A stretch of DNA of 64,000 nucleotides from Apis mellifera (taxonomy: Eukaryota; Arthropoda; Insecta; Hymenoptera; Apidae): the NCBI RefSeq assembly GCF_003254395.2, contig NC_037650.1, positions 8,184,071 to 8,248,070 on the forward strand. Reading direction: 5' to 3'. Shown here piece by piece: positions 27,705 to 39,800 of this stretch (position 1 is its first letter; every line of letters begins with the position of its first letter). Both the position numbers and the translations under genes were made by a program. The notes beneath the pieces were generated by a model. It was given only the letters and a program-made list of their open reading frames with translations, made no database searches and had not been told where the DNA came from.

Positions 27705-28990
27705 TATAAAATAAATTTGCGATGGAGAAAAATTTTTGTGGCTAGAAAGATATATCTAGTATTTTAATCATCGTATCTCTCACGTACATTATCTAAGATT
27801 TGATAAAAGTCGTTTATTGAATATTTAAAATTTGGAAGGTAAGAATTAAAATGTATTTATAAAATTATAAAATAAACTTCTGATGAAGGAAAATTTATTT
27901 ACTAGAAAGATATCCAATATTTCGATCATTGTATATACTGCATACATGTTAACTCTGTATTAAAGTTCCATCAAAAATTAACCTATAGATCATTTTGTTA
28001 TTTAACTAACCCGATAAATAAACTGAAAAAATAAATTTGCGACGAAGAAAAATTTCTGTGGCTGAAAAGATATCCAGTATTTTAATCATCGTATTTCCCA
28101 TATACATTATCTAATATTTGATAAGATTTGATAAAAGTCATTTATTGAATATTTAAAATTTTGGAAGGTAAAAATTAAAATGTATTTATAAAAATACATA
28201 TATTTGTAAAATTATAATTATATAAAATAAACTTCTGACGCAGGAAAATTTCTTTACTAGAAAGATATTTCGATCATTGTATATACTCCATACATGTTAA
28301 CTCTGTGTTAAAGTTCCATCAAAAATTAACCTCTAGATTATTCTGTTATTTAAAAAGCTAACACGATAAATAAATTGAAAAAATAAATTTGCGACAGAGA
28401 AAAATTTCTATGACTGGAAAGATATTTCAATCATGTATGTTATCTAATACTTGATAAGATTTGATAAAAGTTTATTGAATATCGTTTGGAAGGTAAAAAT
28501 TAAAATGTATTTATAAAATTAAAATTATACGTTTTATAAAATAAACTTCTGACGCAGGAAAATTTCTTTATTAGAAAGATATCCAATATTTCGATCAGTA
28601 TATATACTCCATACATGTTAACTCTATGTTAAAGTTCTATCAAAAATTAACTTTCAAATTCTGTTATTTAAAAAACATTAATTAACACGATAAATAAACT
28701 GAAAAAATAAATTTGCGACAGAAAAATATTTCTGTGGCTGGAAAGATATCCAGTATTTTAATCATATACTTTATACATGTTAACTCTATCCAATATTGGT
28801 AAGATTTGGTGAAAGTTGTGCCAAATAAAAGATATCTACGATATTCTAAACGATATAAAATTATGATTATACGTTTTATAAAATAAATTTCTATCTCGAG
28901 TTCTTTCCCCGATATATATATATTCGATTCATCGTATATATATACTCTATACACGTTAACTCTGTCCTATCCTAAAAAATTAATCTCCGA
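27705..28990. repeat. AT-rich array of alternating ~165-bp monomers (dimeric repeat)
   Basis: Type A monomers (AAATAAATTTGCGA) start near 27710, 28031, 28380 and 28707. Type B monomers (AAATAAACTTCTGA or variant) start near 27869, 28227, 28546 and 28879. The two types share their first ~75 bp, including AGAAAGATATCCA and a following TTT-GATCAT segment, but differ afterwards. The array is therefore four A-B dimers of about 320-350 bp, each diverged from the others. Confidence 0.85.
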
Positions 28991-29820
28991 TCATCCTGTT
29001 ATTTAGAAAATCAACTAATAAACTAAAAATGAATACACACAAATCCTTTTGGAATCTCCCTGAAGGAAACACAATTCGGTAGCTGAAACCGCTTCTTCGC
29101 CGGAAGAGTCAGCCTTCTGGAAACAGTATCTCTCCTCTTGACTTCTCATCGAAAAATAAACTTTCGATCCCGAACGATGGCTGGCAGGATTTCCATGAAG
29201 GATATGACTCTGTGTGCGTGTGTATTTGTGTGCGCGTGTACTTATATGCTCGTAAATACTGGAAAGCACGATTATTTTCTCAGTGAAGGTCTCAGACAAG
29301 CGAGACGTGCCTGGACAGCAAAGCGACGCTTTGACGTCGTTCTCGTCATCCTTGTCGTTGTGGTTCGCAAGGGGACGATATTATTTTTCCAACGAGTACT
29401 ACCGGAACGGCCATCCGTCAAAGGAATCGTGTACACGAGGACGAGGATTCCGCCGGTAGCCGAATAAAAACAAACTTGGTCGTAGACCGAGTTGGCTCGT
29501 CAACCACTTTCCTCAGCGAGGCTATCTCGACTTGTCTCGAGGTCCTAAAACAACTTCATTCGTCCTTGCCTTTCACGACAAAAGTTATACGCTCTGTGGA
29601 CTCAACGCTGTCGATTTAACACACGACATCTTAATGGCAATAGGTTTCCTCAAAGCTCTCTCGATTCGATTCGATAGAAGCCTGATGAGAATTACGAGAT
29701 TCGAAGATGTTCGAAATCTCGATTGTTCGATTTCTTTCAGGACTTTGTTCTTTTTTTTTTTTTTTATTTTTTTTCTTTCTTGTTGTTTTAGAAATTTTCT
29801 CGTACGTTGTGTGGCATCGA
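28991..29820. other. No gene recognised before the tRNA
   Basis: Contains a GTGTGTGCG-type stretch (29210-29245) and a long T-rich tract (29750-29775). No coding signal is seen. Confidence 0.6.
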
Positions 29821-29892
29821 AGCAGAGTGGCGCAGTGGAAGCGTGCTGGGCCCATAACCCAGAGGTCCGTGGATCGAAACCACGCTCTGCTA
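29821..29892 (+). tRNA. initiator tRNA-Met (anticodon CAT)
   Basis: 72 nt with a perfect 7-bp acceptor stem (AGCAGAG/CTCTGCT), discriminator A at 29892 and an anticodon stem CTGGG/CCCAG around the loop CCCATAA (anticodon 29853-29855). The T stem is CGTGG/CCACG with loop ATCGAAA. An A1:U72 pair and A54/A60 in the T loop are hallmarks of eukaryotic initiator rather than elongator tRNA-Met. No intron and no encoded CCA. A five-T run at 29900-29904 is a suitable RNA polymerase III terminator. Confidence 0.97.
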
Positions 29893-29899
29893 AGGTGAA

Positions 29900-29904
29900 T
29901 TTTT
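29900..29904 (+). terminator. RNA polymerase III terminator of the tRNA-Met gene
   Basis: TTTTT starting 8 nt after the mature 3' end of the tRNA, the usual Pol III stop signal. Confidence 0.7.
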
Positions 29905-32860
29905 ACACCGTTTGATATTTGTGAATTTACGAATGATGTTTGTTCGCGATATCGCTTTCCTTTTTTTTTTTTTTAGAACAGGAATATTAGGTTCAATTGG
30001 AAATTTTTCGAAATTGCAAAATCCCGAGAAGTATTCAATATTTCTTCCTTAAGCGTGTATTCATTATTCAGAAAAGATAGTATGTTAATTTTACTTGAAC
30101 CAGCAGTAAACGTGATGATAAACGTTAATCTTATTTATTGTACGGTTCTAAAGGTCTGGTCACGTTTCGTTCGACAAGCTGGGCGACAAGCTTTCGATCA
30201 GATTATGCGAGTTTAGATTTTCTGGAGAGTTTTTGTCGGACAATGGGAACGGATGTTCCCAGGCAGGCGTCACGCGCTTGTCCCTCTGTCGTCCGTTACT
30301 CTTTCACCGTGAGGGGTCTTCGACTTCGACCATGTAAAGAAGGACTGCGCTGCGCGTGGAATAAGCCGAGTCGATTCGGGGAACAATTGTGACAAACTAC
30401 TTTGTCCAGTAGTTGGAGGAATCACTCTTCCCCCTATTTTTTGAAAAATTGCCGAAAAATAGATCGGTTTGTGTCACGATGAACCTTCGTCCCTCTATTC
30501 GTTCACGTGAACGATGAATATAATGAATAGAAGATTTGGAAGTGAAATTTTTGAATTTGTCGAGATTGCATTTAGTGAAAGAATAATAAAAAAAGAGAAG
30601 AAAGGAGTTATTAAAGTGAGTGAAAAAAATAGCAGAGAATGAATGACACTGCAGGATTATTGTGCCTCTCGAATGATGCACCTAAGCCAAGATTATTTCC
30701 AACAAATTATCTCTGTTATTAATGATTCCAGTCCACAGCTTACACCTGTCTCGCGGAATCGTTTTCTGTAATCCGAAGGCAATCTCTGCCCAGGTGTGCT
30801 TTATTATTTTCCTGCTTGGAAATGATCGGAAATAGCCTTCTAAACCACGATAGAAATCATTGTTATCAAGAATCTTGGAGAAGAAAAAGTTTTATCGCGT
30901 GAAGTGAAGCAATCTTTTTAACACAGATCCTCTATAGAAATCTATTTTCGAATTACATTTAAAACATAATAGCGTTCAAATTTTTCTATTCAAGATTTAT
31001 GCGATTAATTTTTGGAACATTTTAATTTCTTCATCCATCACATCTGTTGGACAAATGATTCTCTTAATTTCTTAGAAATAAAAATTTTCATTTGTGTTTT
31101 CTTAAAAGAACTGTTCAATCAACGTCTCAAGATCCATCCTCATATATTATTGTCGTCATTGTTATCTTCAGGATCTATGACAACTCGAACGATCGAGAGA
31201 TTATATTGATACAGTGGATTATGAATAGATCAATCGTCCTCTTAGGGGTGTAGTTAATACCAGCATGGATCAAGCTACAGGATTTACAGAAATCACAAGA
31301 ACTCAGCGGGCTGCCCAGGTTAGGGAAATACGAGGATATTATACAAGGATATTTTCTTCAGAGATATTTTTTTTTTGAATTGCTTTCCAGCACAGTAACC
31401 ATTCTTTTTTTTCGTTACTTGAGATTTTAAAATTTAATTTTAACGAATCTAATAAATTGTAATAAATCGATATCAAAATTTCAGAATAACCAAGTTATGA
31501 TCATTATTATCAAATTTCAATTAGATATATTCTCATCTCGTGCAGATCGATAAATTTAATCCGCGCAACAATTATTATCCTCAAATTTCGTATCGATATC
31601 CATAATAACGAAATATACAACAGGTCCAAAATTACATCGTTAATTTTCCCCCTCGACTCTAACCCAATTCACCCGAGTATCACCGTAATTTTCAAATTTC
31701 CACCAAAAGCTAATCTCAAAATTCAAAAATTCCCGTGTCATAAATTACCATTAAACACCCACGGTTCGCGTTACCAATTACGCGATTCTCTCCCATTGCG
31801 AAGCAAACCAGCGAACATGCAAGCTACTTTCCACCAAACTGCTAGAACAAGCCATTTCCATTACTTCATTACCCAAATGGGACAATTTATCAACCGAGCG
31901 ACGATGACGCGAGCGCCTCCACGATTATCCCTCTTCGTGACGCGCGACATTTGAATCGTTCCAGGCTATCTTCCTCTCCATCTCCCCTAATAAGAAACTC
32001 GGAGGGGGGGAAAAAAGCATTAATTCGCGATAACGCGAGGCAGGGCGAGGGCCCTCATTGTGTTGTTGCCTTGGATTTAAACGAAACGTAGGAAGGTTGA
32101 GAGGAAAGGGCGGGGAGGAAGGGAAGGACTTTAAGGACCAAGGAATAGCGAAACGACGGCCGTGTGGGAGGATATTATCTCGAGCGTTGGTTGGTTCACC
32201 GTCAGGATCCTCGGGATCCACGTTGCTCAGCGTGACTCCGTATTATTTGGCACGCCACGAGCGTTCCTGGGCCCCATGACGCGGCTCCAAGTCGTTAGCC
32301 ACCATTCAAAATCACGTTAAGTCGCCATCAAGTAGCGACTATTTTGTCCTCCACACGGATTTCTCGGGACGTGCGCGCTTCTGAAACGTGCGCTCTCTCT
32401 CTCTCTTTCCATTTCGTCTTCTATTTACCTTGCTCTTTCTCGTTTTCTTATAGCGTGTCCCGTATATGACGGAGGAATTATAATTTAAACGATGAGGAAC
32501 GATGCGACATCCGAGGACTCGCTCTCGTGGGACTCGCAGGAAAAGACACGTGACAGGCGAAAGAAGCGAACGAAACACTTTTGTCAGATCTCGCTGTCCT
32601 GCCTCTCGTCTCTTTCTTTTCCTGTTCGTGTTAATTGGAGAACTGGATTGGAGATTTGCAACTGTATTTTTGATAATAACGCGAATAACAAGAGTAATTG
32701 ATTAAATAGGAACACGGTGGTTATTTTGGCTGTTGTTGAGAGAAACCTTTTACACCTGGTGAAAGAATGAATTCGTGTACGAAAGATACGTTTTTACGGA
32801 TACAATTCGAAGAAACGAAGCATAATTATACTTGTGTTTAATTATCCCATTAAAATTGTA
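29905..32860. other. No gene recognised except the possible exon at 31246-31318
   Basis: AT-rich; a GC-richer part at 31830-32600 has ORFs on both strands without known domains and a CT tract at 32392-32408. Confidence 0.6.
31246..31318 (+). CDS. Possible small coding exon of an unknown gene
   Basis: A 73-bp segment lies between an acceptor (pyrimidine-rich TCGTCCTCTTAG) and a donor (CCCAG|GTTAGG). In one frame it is fully open for 24 codons and includes ATG at 31265 in a good context (CCAGCATGG), reading MDQATGFTEITRTQRAAQ up to the donor. Its base composition is more balanced than the AT-rich DNA around it. No family is recognised, and no partner exon was found in the window. It could be the first coding exon or an internal exon of a gene with long introns, or chance. 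Confidence 0.3.
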
Positions 32861-33803
32861 TTGGGTTGGCAACTAAGTAATTGCGGATTTCAGTTGAAGT
32901 TGATGATGACCTAATCAAAGCAATAATCGATTCGGATCGTCACAGTACAACTCGTGAGATTGCAGAGAAACTTCATGTATCGCATACATGCATTGAAAAC
33001 CGCTTAAAACAATTTGGCTATGTTCAAAAACTCGATACATGGGTTCCTCACGAACTGAAAGAAAAGCATTTAACGCAACGCATTAACAGCTGCGATTTGC
33101 TAAAGAAACGTAATGAAAATGATCCATTTTTAAAACGACTGATAACTGGCGATGGAAAATGGGTTGTTTACAACAACATCAAGCGGAAAAGATCGTGGAG
33201 CAAGCCACGTGAACCAGCTCAAACAACATTAAAAGCTGGTATCCGTCGAAAGAAGGTTTTGTTATCAGTTTGGTGGGATTACAAAGGAATTGTCTATTTT
33301 GAACTCTTATCACCCAACCGAACGATCAATTCTGTTGTCTACATTGAACAACTAACGAAATTAAACAATGCAGTTGAAGAAAAGCGGCCCGAATTGACAA
33401 GGTGGAATCGAAAAGGTGTTGTATTCCATCGTGACAATGCAAGGCCACACACATCTTTGGTCACTCGGCAAAAATTATTGGAGCTTGGTTGGGATGTTTT
33501 GCCACATCCACCATATAGTCCTGACCTTGCACCATCTGATTACTTTTTGTTTCGATCTTTACAAAACTCCCTGAATGGTAAAAATTTCAATAATAATGAT
33601 GATATCAAATCGTACCTGATTCAGTTTTTTGCTAATAAAAATCAGAAGTTTTATGAACGTGGGATTATGATACTGCCTGAAAGATGGCAAAAGGTCATTG
33701 ATCAAAATGGGCAACACATTACAGAATAAAGTTATTTAGTTCCATGAAAAAATTGTCTTTGATTTTCTAAAAAAAATCCGCAATTACTTAGTTGCCAACC
33801 CAA
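32861..33803 (+). mobile_element. mariner element, copy 1, internally deleted (943 bp)
   Basis: Bounded by perfect inverted repeats of about 30 bp (TTGGGTTGGCAACTAAGTAA...) with flanking TA target duplications at 32859-32860 and 33804-33805. The interior encodes most of a mariner transposase. The 5' end of a normal element is missing: the left terminal repeat runs straight into the middle of the DNA-binding domain, so the element is about 0.3 kb shorter than the usual 1.25-1.3 kb. Confidence 0.95.
32881..33729 (+). pseudogene. mariner transposase, N-terminally truncated, otherwise open
   Basis: A 282-codon open frame against about 345 residues for intact mariner transposases. Seen: remnant of the second helix-turn-helix (about 8-50), the linker motif WVPHEL (54-59), and the catalytic triad D91, D185 and D220 with exactly 34 residues between the last two (D,D34D), plus YSPDLAPSDY. 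Missing: roughly the first 65 residues and any ATG start; no in-frame Met codon occurs before residue 263, and the frame opens in the terminal repeat. The first catalytic motif reads TGDGKW, where copy 2 and mariners in general have TGDEKW. A 6-bp insertion adds Arg-Trp near residue 174. A functional protein is unlikely. Confidence 0.85.
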
Positions 33804-33845
33804 TAGAATAATCCTAACAGTTCTAATGTATGAGATTCGTATATC

Positions 33846-33865
33846 TATATATATATATATATATA
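33846..33865. repeat. (TA)10 microsatellite
   Basis: Uninterrupted TA run 40 bp right of mariner copy 1. Confidence 0.95.
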
Positions 33866-36800
33866 ATCGTATTCATTATTTGGTCCCTCTTACACATTTT
33901 TACTTACAAACACTGTTCGCTATCATCCACTATCAATTAACGTATCGGTCAGAAAAAATTTTACATTCGCTTCAATCCTCGGACATCAACGATCCACGAT
34001 GAGAATGGCCAGAGAATCTCTCGTCTCCACAATTTTCGTTTCGTTTCCCCGACGATTCCGCAACGTAATACGGTTCCTCCGCTTTTGCCAGCCTCGCGGC
34101 TTGATTAACACTTTCGATAGCCGACCCCTCCTTTGTGTCGTTCGCGACACGGCGCAATCGTCGCCGGCGCGAACATCGGATTTTACGATCCGAGCCACGG
34201 GGGAGAGATACGTTCCTCGAAAAATTTAAGGCTTTATCTCGCGGCGGCGCGACCGGCCATCGAAATTCTTTTTTTCTCTTCTCTTTTTCTTTTCTTTCTT
34301 TCTTTTTTTTTTTTTTCCGAAATAAAAAGCCTTCGACCGGTCGTAAAAAATTCCGAGAGTCTCCTCCCTCCCCTCCCCCCCCGTCGTAAAAACTAAAACT
34401 CCGCACCGCGTTTTACACGGTCGTCCTCGTGTTATGATCTATTATTACGACAGAGGAGAGGATCTCGGCCCGTTTTCACGGGAAAAGGAGCCGCTTCGAT
34501 ACGCGCCACTTCCTGTCCTATGGAGCCCTATGGATTTTTCGGGTGGGCTCGACCCTCGAAAGGTGATTCGGGCCGTTCACGGTGTTTCTGGTAAACGGGA
34601 CAAAAGTGTTTTTAAAATGGATATTGGGCAATTGTCTATTTAGCGGCGGTGATAAGGTGAATTTAGAAACGGAATTGATGAATAATGGATGACTCTTGCG
34701 AACGATGGATTGGGAAAGAAAATTTCTTGAACCTTGGAATCATTTGTTGGATGAAAGTGGTACGTAAAAATGTAGTATTACTGGTATCTTGTGAAAAGAG
34801 TATATACAACAGGTAAACCAGTAAACGTTCGTCTTGATCGAATTCTTTGAAAGAATCCAATTAGGAAGAAAAGAAAAGAAGAAAAATGAAAAGAAAGAAA
34901 GAGATCAATTTTTCTTCGATCACATCGAAGAAAAGAAACGGGGACCAGTCTCTATATTTATAGAAGATAACTACCATACGCTCGAGTCACGTTATGGAAT
35001 TTAGAAGAGTGAAACGTAGTAAGAATAAAGGCAGGAATATAATATGAGGGTGAAATAAGAAAAGAGGGAAGCGAAATAGGGCCGGGGATATCAATTTGAA
35101 AAGAATAACTCCATTATATGGAGTTTCCAATCAGCATAAAATGTGAAACAGTGTGCGCGTGCGTTTGCGTGTACGTGTATTGGAATAAATCCATAACACT
35201 CGTGGTGTCTCGTTTTTCGAAGAAAAGCCACTCCCCGTCCGGCCAAGTTCCACAGAAAAAACATGTTTGGGCCTGGCTTAATTCGAATTAGATTGGATCC
35301 AATTTATTCCCAATTAACGGAGAGAAAGACGGCCGCGTCCAGCCCAGGGATGGTAGTATCTATTTCACGAAAGTCGAAAGGGGAATCCCATCCACGGGAA
35401 TTGGTCACGACAGCGCCGCGTTATTTCGATTTGATCCACCCTGTCCCCGCGATAAGTATCCCATGGCTGGCCGATCGCTGGACCATTTCGAATCCGGGAG
35501 TGGCTCAATTCTCGTTTCTCCTCGAAATTGGATGCTGGGCAGGTGTCCGTGTGATTCCGTCGAGATGCAAAAGAGAAACGAAAAATATATACATATATAT
35601 AAAAGAGAAGAGATGGAACGAAAGAAGGCGAAAAAAGGAAAGAGGAAAAAGAAGAGGAGGAGGACGGATAAAAATAAAAGGGGATGGGTATAGAAGAGAG
35701 TGGTCTAATCTTGAGAGCCAACTCTTCTGAGACTCTCTTTTTTCGAATCGAAGGACATAATGATGTCCTTGTTGGATACTCTCGAAGTCGTCTCTGGTGA
35801 TCTTCGATGAACCCTAACCTAAGCTAAACCGGCACAACGCGATCCTCTGTCTCTATCTTCGAACTGGATGATCGCCTCCTCGATCGCCGCCCGCTTGGAT
35901 CCCCGCGTGCGTGGCTGAAAGGCGGCGTTGTTTCGCCCAACGAGTGTGCGGCCCGTCAACGTTCTCGACGCTCTTCATCAACGGATAATGACGAGTCTTG
36001 TACCTTGGGACGATGAATGGGCCGCTTGTGGTCACGATTCCCCGCAACCGTGAGATTTTCTTCGTTATATTCGGACATTGGATGGTTTTGTACGAAATTG
36101 TCGAGGGACAGGAAGCGCTGAAATCACCATGGGCCGGAAACAGTGACTGGATTTGACGGAATAAACTTTTTTCTTCTTCTTCTTCTTCTGCTTCTCCTTC
36201 TTCTCGAGACTCTCTCCATGTTCCAACACTCGAGATTCGCTGTAATTTCCATCTCTTGACGACTCGCCTCTACCCGAGAAATTGGTAATAAATAAAAATA
36301 CGAGAAATATAATCTTTCGATAATTCACACAAGATATTTCAAGAATCCATTCCGGTGGTATCAATTTTTAAAATTCACAAAAGATCTCCCCCCTTCGCCT
36401 CGAGGCAGTTCCAATTCGTGGTCAGTTGAGATTAATCTGTCCCACGGAGCCGCGTCGTTTTTCATTTCCATTGCAAGCCCGCGTCCGTGCCACCTGTGCA
36501 TCCTTAAATCCGGTTATACAAAAAAGGAAAAAGGCGCAACGCGGCCTAGGAAGCAACGAGGCGAGGAACGCGAAGTGAAAGGAGAAGGGGTGGGCAAAGG
36601 GGTGGCCGCGTGGAGGATTCACCTCACAATGACCGGTACTTTACTACGACGGGTAAAGCTAGGACCACCGGTGCAGCTCCGACGAGCAGTCGTCGTTCTC
36701 GTGTTAGACGACGCGCCAACGAATTGAAAACGGGCCCGATGGGATTTAATTCATCTACAAATCCCATGATTCATGGGGCCGCCCATGAGAGATGCCCGGT

Positions 36801-39800
36801 CGAGCGGAGGATGCGGCCTCCTCCCCTCGGACGACACGGCCACTGGACACACGATTTCGAATCGAAGGATCGAGCCGGTCCCATTGTCCAACGAGAGAAA
36901 TACTCGCTGTAAGGTGGCGATTCGGGAGAAATCGTGACGAATCGTCGAATCGTGGGAATTTTCAATTGCGAAACACAGAGAAACGGACGTCGATCCCTTT
37001 TTGGGAAATTCTCTTTTTCTTTTTATTCTTTTTTCGATTTTCATCGAAGAGGTGAGTTAAGGTCTTTGAAACAGTTTTCTTTTTTTTTTTTATATATAGG
37101 AACCGCTTTGTGGCCTGGAAAATTAAATTGGACCCGTTCCATGGAGCCTCGAAAGGGTTTCGATTAATTTCCGGCAATTGAAAGGCTTAGAGTCGCGCTC
37201 CTTCCCGATTCGGTAGAGGCTGGATAGTATTTAATTTATTTTAAGAGATTGAATCTATCGGTTCGTTTAATTATTTCAAAGAGATTTTCGATATATCAGT
37301 TATATCGGTAAACTAAGTTTCGCTATTGGTTAATCGAGGTTTTTCTATCATATTTCGTCCCATATTTCGATGAATCGATACTTTGTATTAACATGAGGGA
37401 TGAAAAAAAAAAATTTCGAAAAATCCATATTCGTAAAATTAATATCGCATGACAAGTCAATATGTACTTGTGAAAACGGAGGGCAAATATTTTATGCCGA
37501 TATCAAACATTACTCTCATCTTGTAACCTGTCGATCAATTTAAAATTTTTAAAATTGCCTGAAAAATCGATAAACCGAAACAGTATCAACAGGATTAAAA
37601 TTTAAAAATCATTACATCTGAAAATAAACCCTTTCCAACGATACCTGTTCGATCGATCGTTCGATGAAACGAGCTTCTATTCAACAATTTCCACTATATA
37701 TAATATCTCTCTCACTATATATAATAACCAACTACATTCCACAAATTATGTCGATATCCGCAACAGAACTTTATCACCCGGAAATCGATACACCGTCACA
37801 CAGAATTGGCTCGTAACCGTGAGTTTGAAACTTCATCTTTCTTCATTCGCGATGTCAACCCAACGTTAATCGAGTCCATTGAATGAACGATGAAGCATTA
37901 AAGCATTCAAGAACGATTAGTGAAACCCTTTTTTCACGTAATCGAGAATCGTTCGCGAAACAAATCTGGAATTGCGAAATCTCTTCGCCATTCATTTCGC
38001 AACAGAGATCATCGTTTGATTAACTTTTAGGCAACGCTTCGATTACAACTTCATCGATTATGCAAAAAAGGGGCCTGCCGGAATTGGCCCGTTGTGGCCA
38101 CGGAGAGTGGAACGAGCGTCAATTATTTTGGAATTAATTTAATGACGGTAACTCTGGCTTTCTCTCTGCTCGCATCAAGGATTATACGCTTGGGATCGTT
38201 CAATGTCGATTCGATAATGAAAAGGTGGGACGCATTTATCTCGTTTCTCGATTTATTAACCACAGTGGAATTTCATTTTCGTAAATTTTCTTTATTTCGG
38301 TTTTAAATCGTCAATCGAATTGTTAAGTACGTGCAACATCGTGAAAGAGATTTGTTTGATCGATCTTTAAGGGAATGAATTTCGTTAGAATTTTATTATT
38401 TTGATCGAAATTTCTTCGATCTCTAAAAATCTATTCTAACATTTCATTCTATGCTTTGTTATAACGCGTTGTTTATATTGCAATATTTAATTTAATTATT
38501 TTTGCAACGATATCCGAGGAAACATTTTTAATTAGCATGGAAGTATTTCTGCACGTTTATTATTAAAACATTTTTAATTATTAATAAAATGAATAATGAA
38601 AATTCGTATATTCGTCGTGAAAAAAAAATATATGAAATAGTGAAACGTGAAAAAATATAAAAATATATCCTTGAAATGACATCTTTCCAAAATTATTAGA
38701 ATTTTCATAGAAACACGGTAAACCTGTTCCGATCAATCACGCGAATCATAATAAATCTTCATTCATTTCAATCCCTTTTCTTTCTTTTCCTTTCCAATTA
38801 CCGAGATCCACACCTTTCACCTCCTATTCCGACACCAAGAATCCAGAAGGGTGCACGGCAAGAAAGATCCATTAACGCAGAATAAAAAAAAAAAAAAAAA
38901 AACGACAATCAATCGTCGATAATTAACAATCAAGCTTGTTCGTTGCCTTCTTCTTTCTCCGGCTCCCTTTCGAGGCGTAAACAATCCTCAAACACTTGGC
39001 ACGATCGCAAAAATGTAGAGCGAACGATGCCGACGTTGGAAGCGGTCGAAGAAGGAAGAATAAAGCGGAGCAAAGCGAGTGGAAATTGCTGGTCGGTTAC
39101 GTTTCAGCCCCTTTTCGACGCAGATTTATCGAGGCGTCGCCAAATATGGCGGTCCCAGCTTGCCGTCGTCGTCCTACAAATGGAAGATTTCGCAGATTCC
39201 CCTCGCGCGCACCGTTTAAGGCGGCCGACAACCAGACGATTACACGCCGGTTTAATTTCAATAACGAGGAGAATCACACCATACGCGGTGGTTTTAAGTG
39301 AATCCGTTGTTGTTCATCAACTGAAACAAGCCTTCGATTTCACGCGAAATCGAATTTTTCGTCGATCCTGCGTATATTTCGTCCATCTCCATTTTGGATA
39401 TTAATAATCGACCGATTTCTCTTCTTCGCGCCTTTTGTTCGGATATCGTGTTTGTATGGTCGGATCTGAAACCAATCACTTGATTGAAGTTAAGATTTTT
39501 CGGATATTGGCTCGGAAAGAAAGAGGGTTAACTTTATTTTTGATTTACGTATACGTGTCTCGAATACTGGCAATTTACTTTCGAATTAATGATACGTTGA
39601 TAAATATAGAATGATTTATTTAATCACCTAAAAAAAAATGAAAAGTTAACTTTTTTATTCATCTCAATTTCTATTGTATCCTATAGTAAGTTTCCTTGTT
39701 ATCTTATAAATCTTGATTATTAATATAAAATAAAATTATAAAATTATTCTAAGTCTCTATCTATCTATCCAGATAGAATCAAAAATATAATAAAGCGATA

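Noticed and set aside
38943..39404. Plus-strand ORF of 153 codons
   Set aside because: No recognisable domain, and other frames are open over the same GC-rich island.
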